This document shows, piece after piece, positions 28,429 to 37,863 of a DNA stretch of 64,000 nucleotides (the stretch's first letter is position 1; every line of letters starts with the position of its first letter). Source of the DNA: Streptomyces deccanensis (lineage in GTDB: Bacteria; Actinomycetota; Actinomycetes; Streptomycetales; Streptomycetaceae); assembly GCF_022385335.1 (NCBI RefSeq), contig NZ_CP092431.1, positions 8,308,001-8,372,000 on the forward strand, written 5' to 3'. The notes beneath the pieces were generated by a model. It saw only the letters and a list, made by a program, of their open reading frames with translations. It did not search any database and had not been told where the DNA came from. The translations under genes were made by a program, and so were the position numbers.

Positions 28429-29501
28429 GTGCCGGTGGCCGAGGCGAGACTGCAGGTCATCGCGGGCGGGGCCGTCCCGCAGACGCCGCTGACGACGGAT
28501 CCGTGGCAGTTCCAGGCGGCGTGTGTTGACGCGTTCGTCGCTTCGTGGAGGGCCCGCGGGTTCAGCCCGGTGACCATCGACAACGACATCGGGCTGCTGG
28601 AGCGGACGCTCACGGCGCTCGGCCGACCCGCGTGGGACGTGACGCCCGAGGACATCGACCGCGTCGTCGGTGACCTCGCGGTCCAGGGCCGCAAGACCTC
28701 GACCCGGCGGGAGTACGTGCAGATCTTCAAGGGCTTCCACCGGTTCCTGCAGGCCCGTAAGGCGGCCGAGATCGAGGCCGCGTTCGGCGTCCGGCTGGTC
28801 TGCCCGGTCGACGAGTTCAACGCTTCGCGGCATGTCGGCGACGAGTCCCCGGCTCTGCTTCCGCCGCCGACACCCGAAAGGGTGGCCGAGTTCTTCGACT
28901 TCATGAAGCAGCGGATCGCCACCGCCCGGAAGTACGGACCCGCGGCCCGTGACTATGCGATGTTCCGGACGCTGTATCACGCCGGGCTCCGCTCGGAAGA
29001 ACCCTCGCTGCTGGAAAAGCCGGACGCGCACTTCACCCGTGGCCCGTTCGGCAAGCTGCATGTCCGTTTCGTTCAAAGGCGCCCACACCTCCGGGCCTCG
29101 CCCTCGCTGGGTTCCCATGCTCGACGGTCTCGACCTCGTGCTGCGGTGGTTCCTGGAAGACGTACGGCCCAAGTTCCCCAACTCGCCGGTGCTGTTCGCC
29201 GACGAGTCCGGCGGGCCCCCTGCACCGCGGGACGATCCGCAACCGGCTGCGGTATCTCATGCAGTTGGAAGGACGGCCGGCGGACGAGCGGTTCAGCCCG
29301 CATGCGCTGCGGCGGGCCTGCGCGACGCACAACTACGAACGCGGCGTCGACCTGGTGGCGATCCAGCAAATGCTCGGTCACTGGACGGTCAGCTCGACCA
29401 TGCGATATGTCCGGCCCTCCGCGACCTTCATCGAGGACGCGTATCAGCGGGCGGTCGCCAGCACGCTGGCCGAGCTGACGGGGAAGGACACCACGGCATG
29501 A
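28429..29501 (+). pseudogene. Tyrosine recombinase with two frameshifts
   Basis: The first frame (28429 to about 29070) holds the N-terminal SAM-like domain (FVASWRARGFSPVTIDNDIG) and the first catalytic Arg in YHAGLRSEE. The frame shifts near 29072 to read FKGAHTSGPRPRWVPMLDGL, and again near 29213 to read LHRGTIRNRLRYLMQLEGR. The remaining catalytic residues are in SPHALRRACATH and MLGHWTVSSTMRYV, ending at 29501. All active-site residues exist but in three frames. The stop overlaps the next start (ATGA). AGGAAGG precedes the GTG starts at 28429/28435. Confidence 0.8.
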
Positions 29502-29812
29502 AGATCCGATGGCGGCTGCGGATGGCCGCAGCCCAGCGCGAGGTGTGGACCGGAACGGAACTGCGGCGGCTCCTGGCCGAGAAGGCCGGCCTGGAGCTGT
29601 CCTCGGCGTCGGTGTCCGCCCTGTTTACCAAGGAGCCCTCGCAGATGAAGATGACCACGCTGGCCGCGTTGTGCACCGCGCTGGAGTGCACCCCTAACGA
29701 CCTGATCGAGGTCGACACCACCCCCGTCGAGCGACCCATTGCACCACCCCGGCCGGTCGCCGACCTTCCGCCAGCCGCCTCAGCCAGGGGCCGGTCCATG
29801 CCACCCCTGTGA
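29498..29812 (+). CDS. Small Cro/C1-type DNA-binding protein
   Basis: The 104-residue protein has a compact helix-turn-helix of the Cro/HTH_26 type: ELRRLLAEKAGLELSSASVS as the recognition part, then MTTLAALCTALECTPNDLIE. The C-terminal 30 residues are Pro-rich. The ATG overlaps the recombinase stop and the next gene starts 15 bases after its stop, so the three genes are one transcription unit. It probably regulates the element or assists recombination. Confidence 0.82.
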   Translation: MKIRWRLRMAAAQREVWTGTELRRLLAEKAGLELSSASVSALFTKEPSQMKMTTLAALCTALECTPNDLIEVDTTPVERPIAPPRPVADLPPAASARGRSMPPL

Positions 29813-29827
29813 CCAGCGGAGAGCACG

Positions 29828-31450
29828 ATGGGCAAGAGGCAACGAGACTGCGTCACCTGCGGAGCTCCCGTCGGATATCTCGACCGCCTGCACTGTTGCC
29901 GATGCCGGCGCCGGATCGAGGAACAGGCGGCCAAGGCGACATGCCCGGCCTGCGGCAAGGCTCGCGTTCTCCAGCAGGACACCGGCCGGTGCATCACGTG
30001 CTCCCGCGTCTGCGACGAATGCGGCCATCCAGTCCGAGCGTCCCACACCCGGCTGTGCCGGGACTGCCGCCGCAAAGCCGAGCAGATCGCGGCCCAGCAG
30101 GTGTGTCCCCGCTGCGGCAGGCCCGGCTATCTGCGAGAAGACACCGGCTGGTGCGGCCACTGTTCCCGGCCCCGCCAAGACAAACAGCCACCGCGGACCT
30201 GTCGCGAGTGCGGCCAGGTGCGGCGGCATGCCGGACTCGGGCTGTGCTCAGCATGCTGGCAGAAGCATCCCGGCCGCCCCTTCATCCGCGGTGAACACCT
30301 CCGAGACCAACTCGCCGACCCGCCGGAGTGGCTCGATACCTTCATCGCCCATGTTGCGGGCACCCACTGCGTCTCCAGGGCCTGCGGCTTCGTCACCGAC
30401 TTGGGCCGACTCCTGGGAGACGAGCACTCCAACTCGCCCCAGGCGCTGTTGGAGCGGTCCCGCAGGCCAGGGCGGTCGATGGGCTCGTTCGCCCGTGCAC
30501 TCGAGGACTTTTTCACCCTCCATGGCCTGGCCCTGCCCACTGACCAGGCCGAACGACTCGCGGTCGGCCGACGCAGACGCCGCATCGACGCGGTCCCCGA
30601 ACCGCTGCAGCAGGCCGTCATCGCCTTCGACGCCTTCCGGACGCGGGCCCAGCAGCGGGCCCGGCGGGCCGGCACCCGCCCCCGCAGCAACCACACTCTG
30701 GAAACAGCTCTGACCATCCTGCGTGACCTGGCGCTCTTCCTGATCAGCCAGCGGAACAAGAACGACTGGGCCCTCGTCGATGTTCACGACGTCGAAGCGT
30801 TCCTGGCCACCTTGCCCAAAGCACGCAAGCGCCGACTGGTCGTGCTGGGCCAGTTCTTCCGCTTCGCCCGTGCCCAGCACATCGTGCTGATCGATCCGAC
30901 CCGGAACATGACCTCCAAGAGCTCAAAGGGTTTCCGCGGCAGGACCCTCACCCTCGACCAGCAGCGCTGTCTCTTCCGCCGCTGGACGACCAACGAGGAG
31001 GTCCATCCCCACGAGGCAGTCGTGGGGATGCTCGCTCTGCTGCATGGTGCCTCCAGCTCGGAGGCCCGGATGCTGCAGGTCAACGACGTGGACCAGCAGG
31101 CCCAAACGGTCCGGCTCGGCAAGCGGCCCCATCCTGTCCCGCTCGATCCCGCCTCATGGACAGTGCTTCAGCGCTGCCTGGACCATCGCCAGGCATGGCG
31201 GACCGACAACCCACACGTCGTAGTCACCAAAGGGACAAAGGCCGGGCGAAGCCCGGCCTCCACCGCCTACCTCTCCCACGTCCTCGACGACTGCGGCTTC
31301 CCGCCCCGGATGATCCGCAGCACCCGCCTTGTCGACATGGTGAACACGATGGACCCCAAGCTCGTCGCCGCCGCGTTCGGAATGGACCCGCAGGCCACCC
31401 TGATCTATCTCGCCGACCACGTCGACGAGGGCCGTCTGCCGGCACCGTGA
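29828..31450 (+). CDS. Zinc-knuckle integrase-like protein, catalytic residues largely lost
   Basis: This 540-residue protein starts with ten CxxC or CxC knuckles within residues 8-143, enough for about five zinc ribbons. Residues 150-540 follow the tyrosine-recombinase layout: a helical core-binding part (AVIAFDAFRTRAQQRARR to FLATLPKARKRRLVVLGQF) and a C-terminal domain. The expected catalytic positions are poor: GLRxSE is GASSSEA, the HxxR motif is RSTR and LGH is FGM; only the Tyr (ATLIYLADH) remains. It is probably an accessory DNA-binding partner of the upstream recombinase. It converges on the barstar gene with 13 bases between the stops. Confidence 0.72.
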   Translation: MGKRQRDCVTCGAPVGYLDRLHCCRCRRRIEEQAAKATCPACGKARVLQQDTGRCITCSRVCDECGHPVRASHTRLCRDCRRKAEQIAAQQVCPRCGRPGYLREDTGWCGHCSRPRQDKQPPRTCRECGQVRRHAGLGLCSACWQKHPGRPFIRGEHLRDQLADPPEWLDTFIAHVAGTHCVSRACGFVTDLGRLLGDEHSNSPQALLERSRRPGRSMGSFARALEDFFTLHGLALPTDQAERLAVGRRRRRIDAVPEPLQQAVIAFDAFRTRAQQRARRAGTRPRSNHTLETALTILRDLALFLISQRNKNDWALVDVHDVEAFLATLPKARKRRLVVLGQFFRFARAQHIVLIDPTRNMTSKSSKGFRGRTLTLDQQRCLFRRWTTNEEVHPHEAVVGMLALLHGASSSEARMLQVNDVDQQAQTVRLGKRPHPVPLDPASWTVLQRCLDHRQAWRTDNPHVVVTKGTKAGRSPASTAYLSHVLDDCGFPPRMIRSTRLVDMVNTMDPKLVAAAFGMDPQATLIYLADHVDEGRLPAP

Positions 31451-31463
31451 CCAGTCGGCCTGG

Positions 31464-31847
31464 CTAAGAAAGGCGCAGGCCGCCCGGAAGTTCCTCTTCA
31501 ATGATCTCGACCAGCCAGTCGAAGGCGGTCGGGCCACGGCCGGCGCGGGCTTCCGCCAGCCGGGCGGCCATGTGTTCCTTGTTCGTCGGATGACAGCGGG
31601 CGAGCCACATCTCGAGCTGCCGGGCAGTCTCGGGGTGCCCGAGATGCTGGCGGGAGGCTTCGTGGTCACGCCATTCGATCATGAAGTCGCCATCGTCCGG
31701 TGTCCCGAAGCCGCCGCGGAGGCAGTCAGCGAATGCATCGAGGTTCCGGCCGAAGTAACCGCCGCAGCCGATGCTCTCGCCGGCGACCCGCCAGAAGTCC
31801 TCCAGCGACCTGACCTGGCTGCCGTCCAGCACATATCTCACTGTCAC
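31464..31847 (-). CDS. Barstar-family ribonuclease inhibitor
   Basis: The 127-residue product begins MTVRYVLDGSQVRSLEDFW and has the family features GYFGRNLDAFADCLRGGFG and an acidic C-terminal helix region (AFDWLVEIIEEEL). Barstar proteins bind and block barnase-type RNases. No barnase or polymorphic toxin gene is present in the window, so this is a lone immunity gene carried as cargo of the element, on the strand opposite to the recombination genes. It could neutralise toxins of competitors or a chromosomal RNase. The start is GTG with a weak ribosome site. Confidence 0.85.
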   Translation of the reverse strand: MTVRYVLDGSQVRSLEDFWRVAGESIGCGGYFGRNLDAFADCLRGGFGTPDDGDFMIEWRDHEASRQHLGHPETARQLEMWLARCHPTNKEHMAARLAEARAGRGPTAFDWLVEIIEEELPGGLRLS

Positions 31848-31891
31848 AGCCCGCAGAGTACGTCCAACCCGGCGGCCTGCCCATTCGTTTT

Positions 31892-31928
31892 GAACCCGTG
31901 CTGTTCAGGCAGCACCTCGCACGGGTTC
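31892..31928. repeat. Nested inverted repeats at the right end of the istB-inserted element
   Basis: GAACCCGTGC (31892-31901) pairs with GCACGGGTTC (31919-31928), and inside it GTGCTG (31898-31903) pairs with CAGCAC (31910-31915). It lies 20-55 bases from the element end, a suitable place for recombinase arm or core binding sites. Confidence 0.55.
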
Positions 31929-31947
31929 GCCGGAACGTGTGCGCTTT

Positions 31948-32625
31948 CGAGAACGGGGCGTTCGAGGCGATCGCGATGGCCCGTCGTTCCTCTCGCTCCG
32001 TGAAGATCTGGAACAGCAGTTTGGCTCCGGCCTTGTCCAGGTTGAGGTAGCCGAACTCGTCCAGACAGAGCAGGTCGACGCGGCCGTAGCGGGCGAGGAG
32101 ACGGGTCAGCTTCTTCTCGTCCGCGGCTTCCGCTAGTTCGTTGACCAGGTTGACCGTGGTCGTGTAGCGGACTTTGAGCCCGGCCTCGGCCATCGCCGTG
32201 CCGATCCCGATGAGCAGGTGGGACTTACCCGTGCCGGAGTCGCCGATCAGGCAGAGCGGTTGCCCCGCCTTGACCCAGGCAGGGTCGGACAGAGTGCCGA
32301 CGATCTCAGGGGTGACATTCGGATTCTCGGTGAAGTCGAAGTCCTCCAGCCGCTTGGGGCGGGGGAAGTTGGCGTCCCTGACCAGCCGTTGCTTTCGTCG
32401 TTCCTCGCGATCAGCGCACTCGGCTTCCAGCAGGTCGGCGAGGAAGTCCTTGTAGCTGGACCGCTGCCGCATGGCGTCGGCGGCCATCTCCTGGACCCTG
32501 CGGCGGATTGTGGGCAGGTGCAGAGCCCGGCAGGCTTCGTCGATGGCCGTGTCCACGGCCTCCTCCGGTCCCGTGTCCTGGCGGGGCGGAGGAACCTGGG
32601 TGGCCGTGGTGCCGGTCGTGCTCAT
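31948..32625 (-). pseudogene. istB: istB, 5' part (interrupted)
   Basis: It encodes most of the IS21 helper ATPase: Walker A GDSGTGKSHLL, the TTVNLVNELAEA helix, Walker B LLCLDEFGYLNLDKAGAKLL and FQIFTEREERRAIAIASNA. Coding stops at SNAPFS (31948), where the inserted element begins. The ATG overlaps the istA stop (ATGA). Upstream, AAAGG serves as ribosome site inside istA. Confidence 0.88.
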
Positions 32626-33662
32626 GCGGTGCCTTTCGGTTGACGTGTCAGAAGCTGGTCGTAGTGGGCGACGGTCGGCAGCGGTCGTTTGTCCTCGGGC
32701 AGCTGGGCCCGACGGGCCGTCAGCGACACCACGCCGCTGGGCTCGGCCCAGGGCGGCGGGTCACCTTCGTCGTCTGGGTCCTCGGGTGGGGCCGGGGCCA
32801 GGGCAGCTGCTCTGCGGGCCTCGACGGCAACCACGTCCGGGCTGCTGGAACCCGCCCGGATCGCGGCGGCCATGCCTTGTTCGACGGCAGCTGCGGGCAT
32901 CCGCCGGTGCAGCAGCAGAACCTCGATCAGCGCGCGGGTTCCGGCCGCGTCGCCGTGGGCCGCGCGGGCTGCGGCCCAGAACGCTTCGTGGACCTCGGTG
33001 AACGAACCGTTCTGCCGGGCCGTGACCAGCGCGGTCGAGCCGGCCATCGCCCCGGGCTTGGCCAGCAGGATCTCCAGGTAGTGGTCGAGTTCGTCGCGGA
33101 AGTCGCCCCGGCGGGTCAGCCGCGGGTGGCGGGCGACGATCTCCCGCCGCTCGAAGACGAGGAGTTCGTTGCCCCGCAGCAGGACCCGCACGTTCTGGCC
33201 GATGAAACGGGCCGGCACCGAGTAATGGCACTGCCTGACCGTGATCCTGCTGCTGCGGTCGACCTTCGGGGTCATGGTGATGCCGCACTCGAACTCTTCC
33301 AGCGGCAGCGGCGCCAGCTGGTCAGTCTCGGCGACGAAGTTGAAGCCGACAGTGGTCAGCCTGCCCGCGAGGATCCGTTCGTCCTCGGCCGCATCGATCT
33401 CGGCAAGCCGGGGATTGAGCTCTTCCAAGGTGGCGACGTCGGGGACCGGGACCAGATGCGTGCGTCTGAACCGGCCGCCCTCGTGCTCGACCCCGCCCTT
33501 CTCATGGGCGCCGTCCTCGCCGGGGACCCAGTAGAAGGCATCGAAGCCATAGTGGGCCCGGAAGGACAGCCACCGCTCCGACTCGATGCGGCTGCGGCCG
33601 GTGCAGACGCGGTTGACCGCTGGTTTCAGGTTGTCGTAGCGAATGTGCCGGGTCGGGATGCC
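32622..33662 (-). pseudogene. istA: istA, 3' part (separated by insertion)
   Basis: The minus strand reads GIPTRHIRYDNLKPAVNRV, then YGFDAFYWVPGEDGAHEKGG with the last catalytic Glu region of the DDE domain, VPDVATLEELNPRLAEIDA, and a C-terminal SH3-like part (ITVRQCHYSVPARFIGQNV). It ends at TGA 32622, overlapping istB. Coding similarity starts at 33662, where the second inserted element ends. Joining to the 5' part restores VLGGIPTRHIRYDN. Confidence 0.87.
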
Positions 33663-33716
33663 TCTAATATGCGGGTCTCGTTGTCAAGCCATCGTCGATT
33701 CGGAGAGAGTTCGTTG

Positions 33717-34115
33717 GTGAGCACTGAGTCGCATCGCAGCCTGCGCTATGTGGACGACATCACTCGCGATGACGTCCTCGCCCTGGAGGCGTTCATCTAC
33801 TCCCAGCTTCGGCCAGTCCAGGACGCGGCTGGCGAGACCGGGGACACGTTCTGTGCCTTGCGTTCTCTGGAAATCCTGGTCTGTGACTCGGCAGGGCTCC
33901 TGCTGGCGCTCCTCGAACGGGGCGGTCGCGGCCAGGAGGAGCGGTCCGCCATGCTCCGCGAATGGAACCGGCTGCGGACTACCGCCAGCTGGTGGGAGTA
34001 TCGCGACGGATACGACATCGGCCGCTGGAACCGCCTGGAGCATGTGGACGCCGCTGCCGAAGCCCAACACGATGCCGAGATTGCGCGGATCCAAGCAGCT
34101 GCTGGGAATGCGTAG
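33717..34115 (+). CDS. Uncharacterised small protein carried by the istA-inserted element
   Basis: The 132-residue protein starts at a GTG with GGAGAGAG upstream. It is largely helical and acidic (RYVDDITRDDVLALEAFIYS, LEILVCDSAGLLLALLERGG, REWNRLRTTASWWEYRDGYD). I recognise no family or function. It is transcribed away from the element's left end, opposite to the recombinases, and its antisense frame is the overlong tail of the neighbouring recombinase. It is likely cargo or a regulator of the element. Confidence 0.6.
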   Translation: MSTESHRSLRYVDDITRDDVLALEAFIYSQLRPVQDAAGETGDTFCALRSLEILVCDSAGLLLALLERGGRGQEERSAMLREWNRLRTTASWWEYRDGYDIGRWNRLEHVDAAAEAQHDAEIARIQAAAGNA

Positions 34116-35982
34116 TGAGGCGGGCAACCTCGGTGCAGATGCGGCGAGTTGTGGGAGTAAGGAGGCTTCGCCGTCGAGTCGGCTGAGGAGTCCGTCGAAG
34201 ATGTGCTCGCGGGCGACCTGTCCCTTGGCGGCCGCATCATCCCGCTGGCGTTCGAGGGTGGGCCGGAACTCGATCGTGGTGATGAAGAAGGTGCAGGACT
34301 CGCAGATCGACTCGAAGTGGCAGTCCATTTCGACGGGGCGAGCGCAGTAGCCGTTGCCGAGCATCCGGCGGTGCATCTCCCGGCGGAGCTTGGCCATCTC
34401 CGCGCCCTCGGCGTCCGCCGGGAGCTGGCGCGGGGCGTCGTAGAGGGCCTCGACCTTCTCCGAGACGGCGAAGTACTCGTCGGCGACGGTCCGGTCGGCT
34501 ATCCGCGCGTAAACACGTGTCATGGACAACGACCGGTGGCCGAGGAGTGCGGCAATGGCCTCCAGGGACATGCCCCGGTTGATCGCCTGGGTGGCCAGAG
34601 TATGTCTGAGCTGGTGCGGGGTGACCCGGCCCAGACCGGCCCGCTCGGCGGCCTTGCGGACCGCGGCCTCGATGCGGGAGGCATTGACCGGGCGGCCGTG
34701 GTCGGTGAACAGCAGGTTCGAGCGCAGTCCCTCGGGCCGGTGCAGCAGCCAGTCGTCCAGCAGCGTCTTCAGCTGCGGATGCAGGGGAACATAGCGGTCG
34801 GTGTGCATCTTGCCGACCGGGACGCGGAGCCAGTAGGCGGAGCCGATCTGCACGACCGCGTCGATGGTGAGGCCGAGCATCTCGCTGCGGCGCATCCCGG
34901 TGCGGGCGAGGATCTCGATGGCCAGCCGGGCGAACGGATCGCCGGCGGGCGGCGGTCAGTAGCTTGGCGGCCGCGGCGTCGTCGAGGAAGCGGGGCAGCG
35001 GTTCGTCCGCGATCGGGAAGTCGCTGTCGAACACCAACTGGCGGGGCGGCCGGTCGGCGGCATCCCACTCGTCCAGGCGGCGGAAGAAGCCGCAGAGTTT
35101 GCTGAGGCGGTCGCGGACGGTGTGGCGGTGCAGCGGTCCGCCGCGGGCGGCCGGCCGCTCCAGCAGCCACTGCCGGTAGCGTTCGACGTGCCGCCGCTTG
35201 AGCTGGGCGACGCAGGTCACGGCAGGGTCCTCGGTGGTAACCAGCAGGGCGAACTCCCGCAGCGTCAGCTCTGCGTTCTTCACGGTGCCCGGCCGCAGTG
35301 TCCCGGCGATCTGCCGCAGGTAGTGCTGCATCGTTTCCGCCATTCCGGCCGGGTCCCGGGCCCACTCCTGGGCTCGGATGTCGGCCCGGTCCGGGGAACG
35401 GCGGCGGGGAAGCTGGTCGGTCAACTCGCAGTGGAACAGTGTCGCTTCAAGGTTGAACAGGGCGGTGGACAGGGCCTTGACGCCGCGGTTGGGGATGCGG
35501 CGGGCCGCCTCCAGCAGCAGGCGGCGCCCCTCGTCCCAGTCAATCCGCTGCAGCTGGTCAGGCCGTTTCGCGAACAGCGCGATGAAGTGGCCCAGCAGGT
35601 TGAACTGGGTCATCGCCACCGCGTCGCGGAAGCCGAGCGTGTGGGCGGTCTCCATGAACCGCAGATGCAGTTCCGGCTCCGTTCGCGCAAGCACGATGCC
35701 CAGTCGCGGACGGCGGGCGACAAGATAATCGGCGCCGGGCCGCATCCGTCCGGTCACCGCCAGCCAGCTGATGAACCGGTGGGTCTCGTGGTTGAAAGCG
35801 AGCTGCCGGTCCAGCGGCAGCCGGCAGAAGTCAGTCAGGTCGGGCACTGCGGCGAGCAGGGCACGGGCTCCCCAGCGGACCTTGTGGTCGGTGTTCATGC
35901 CCTGCGCGGCCCGGTGGGCGAGGTAGTCCGCGACGAGGTCCGGGCGCACGATCGGCAGGGCCGCGGCGCGGGCCCGGCGCAT
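34116..35982 (-). pseudogene. Tyrosine recombinase, frameshifted in the catalytic domain
   Basis: The N-terminal part (35982 to about 34945) has a long core-binding region and a second SAM-like domain (TVKNAELTLREFALLVTTED). A one-base shift near 34943 moves the rest into another frame: ARTGMRRSEMLGLTIDAV, HQLRHTLATQAINRGMSLEA, LLGHRSLSMTRVYARI and a Cys cluster (CHFESICESCTFF). All catalytic residues are present, so the gene decayed recently or the shift is a sequencing error. The frame stays open to 33684, but that tail is antisense to the plus-strand gene, so I end it near 34116. Its ATG overlaps the upstream stop (TGATG). Confidence 0.72.
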
Positions 35983-37004
35983 CAGCTGTCCGCCCGGTCG
36001 GCGTCGATGGCCGCGCTCGCCTGCAGGTACTGCTCGACGAGCCAGCTGTTCGCCAGGTGGATGTAGACGCGGGTGGATTCGATGGAGCGGTGTCCGGCCT
36101 GGGCCTGTACCGCTTCCAGGGCCATGCCGGCCTCGCGCAGCCGGGTCAGGCAGGTGTGGCGGAGCTGGTGGCAGGTCAGCTTCGGCAGTCCGGTGCGCTT
36201 CCGGACGCCGTCGAGGATCTCGTCGAGGCCGTCGGCGGAGAGCGGCCGACCGCGGGTCGGTCCGCGCAGGACGACGAACAGGTGGTCGTGGTCGACCGGT
36301 GGACGCTCACGGTCCAGGTAGTCGCCGACCGCGGTGAAGAACTGCGCGGAGATGGGTATCAGGCGCTGGTGCCCGCCCTTGCCCTCGCTGATGAAGACCC
36401 GCCGCTCGCCCGGTGACAGGTCGCCCAGTTTCAGGCCGAGGACCTCGCAGCGACGCAGTCCGCCCAGCAGCATCGCGAGGATCATGGCCCGGTCCCGAGC
36501 AGTGTTCACCGCACCGAGCACCGCCTCGACCTCACTCGGCCCGAGGACCCGCGGAAGGGTGCGTGGCGTGCGCAGCAGCGGTGCCCCGCGGTTGCCGCTG
36601 CGACGGCGGTTGGCCAGCCCCGTCGGCACCGGGTTGCGGTCGATAGTCGTGTCGTCGCGGGTCATCAGGTAGCCGAACAGCCCGGAAATACTGGCCAGTC
36701 GGCGCTTGATAGTGCGGGCCGAGAGCCCTGCTTCACCGTCTTCGAGCCGGACGACCTTCGGCCCTCGCCGCGGCTTCTTCTGCGCGGTGATGAACGCGAA
36801 GACGTCCGCGGTGACGACGTCGGCCGGTTCCTTGGGCACGACCGAGAAGAAGACCTTCAGGTCGTAGGCGGTGGCCAGCAAGGTGTTGGGCCGGCAGCGT
36901 GCCGCCACGAACTCCAGGTAGTCGTCTACCAAGGCGTGTCCGAGCGATGCCGTCGGGTTTCCCGCCGCATCGACGCGTCGTACCAACTGCGGTTGCCAGG
37001 CCAT
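35982..37004 (-). CDS. Tyrosine recombinase (site-specific integrase)
   Basis: The ATG at 37004 has GAGGAG five bases upstream and gives 340 residues. The N-terminal SAM-like domain covers residues 20-120 (LVDDYLEFVAARCRPNTLLA). The catalytic set is complete: Arg in LLGGLRRCEVLGLKLGD, Lys region in GKGGHQRLIPI, HxxR in CHQLRHTCLTRLREAG, GH in AQAGHRSIESTRVYIHL with the Tyr nucleophile. It is the only tyrosine recombinase in the island without a frameshift, so it could still move the inner element. It is coupled to the downstream recombinase. Confidence 0.9.
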   Translation of the reverse strand: MAWQPQLVRRVDAAGNPTASLGHALVDDYLEFVAARCRPNTLLATAYDLKVFFSVVPKEPADVVTADVFAFITAQKKPRRGPKVVRLEDGEAGLSARTIKRRLASISGLFGYLMTRDDTTIDRNPVPTGLANRRRSGNRGAPLLRTPRTLPRVLGPSEVEAVLGAVNTARDRAMILAMLLGGLRRCEVLGLKLGDLSPGERRVFISEGKGGHQRLIPISAQFFTAVGDYLDRERPPVDHDHLFVVLRGPTRGRPLSADGLDEILDGVRKRTGLPKLTCHQLRHTCLTRLREAGMALEAVQAQAGHRSIESTRVYIHLANSWLVEQYLQASAAIDADRADS

Positions 37005-37075
37005 CCGAGCTCCTCGGCGGGAGCGACCATCCTGACCGGGAACGTGAGATCGCGGAAGAGTTGTCACCCACATAA

Positions 37076-37671
37076 CCGCCCAGGACGTTGAACGCTTCGA
37101 CATGACCTTCCATGAAGGATTCCTGGGCCTCAGATGCATAGACGCGGTGGACGGCCTTTCCGGAAAACGACAGCCGCAGCGTGAACAGGTGGCACTTGAC
37201 GACCTCGCCCGCCAGGCGAACCCACACATCGGCGAAGTCCACCTCGGCTTCTTCGCCGGGCAGATGGACCTGCGGGACCATGCCCGTCAGATGCCGGCGC
37301 CCTTCCAGGGCCTCCGCCTCGATCTGCGGCCTGCGGATCGCGACGTAGTCGCACACCGTGGAGTACGACGCCTGGTCGAAGCCGTACTCCTGCGCGAGAC
37401 GCTGGTAGATCCTTCGGGCGGTGTGTTTCTGCTTGCGCGGCGCGGTCGTGTCCTCCCGCAGCATCACGTCGATCCACGCCTTGGCCGGGTCCAGGACCGT
37501 GGCCCGCGGCGCCGGTTTCTTCCTCGGCGGCGGGACCGCGGACGTCAGCGCCTGCCGCACCGTCCGCTTGTGGACCCCGTACTTCGCCGCCAGCGCCCGC
37601 TGTGACATTCCCGGATCGAGACGCTTGTCCCTCCGGATCGCGGCGAACAGTTCTGCCCGCGACAAACCCAT
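37076..37671 (-). pseudogene. istA: istA, 5' part (interrupted)
   Basis: It encodes the N-terminal half of the IS21 transposase: a helix-turn-helix (MSQRALAAKYGVHKRTVRQA), an ARRIYQRLAQEYGF linker domain and the first part of the DDE domain (EEAEVDFADVWV with the first Asp, then SEAQESFMEGHVEAFNVLGG). Similarity stops at 37076 where the two-recombinase element begins. GGGAGG precedes the ATG. Confidence 0.87.
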
Positions 37672-37863
37672 CCCGGCCTCCCGACAGGACCGTGATCAAC
37701 CAACACGGCCTCCGACATGACCGTGATCGACACACAAACCCTGCCGTCGTCGGGCGGACGGACCAGCGCATTCACTCCAAAGAGGGCACGTTGCAGACTT
37801 TCCTGGCCGGCCCCCTCACCAACATCGCCCAATGAAGCAAGCCAGGCAGATGGTGATGCTGCC

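Larger units (their letters stand above)
28290..31947 (+). mobile_element. Tyrosine-recombinase element inserted in istB
   Basis: The ends were set by where istB coding sequence stops on each side: 3,658 bases. No target duplication and no long inverted repeats are seen, as expected for conservative tyrosine-recombinase insertion. The contents are a recombinase pseudogene, a small Cro-like gene and a zinc-rich integrase-like gene, all on the plus strand and packed tightly, then a barstar gene on the minus strand. A short similar motif, CCTC(A/G)CACGGGTT, occurs in direct orientation near both ends (28310 and 31915) and may be part of the recombinase sites. The layout resembles Tn554-type elements in having two integrase-like genes and a small helper, but homology to Tn554 was not established. 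Confidence 0.75.
33663..37075 (-). mobile_element. Two-recombinase element inserted in istA
   Basis: The limits were set by where istA coding stops on each side, about 3.4 kb. The left end begins TCTAATATGCGGGT and the right end, read inwards, TTATGTGGGTGAC, so short imperfect inverted ends may exist. It carries two overlapping tyrosine recombinase genes on the minus strand and one small gene on the plus strand. No duplication is seen. It is a different element from the one in istB; gene order and recombinases differ. Confidence 0.72.
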
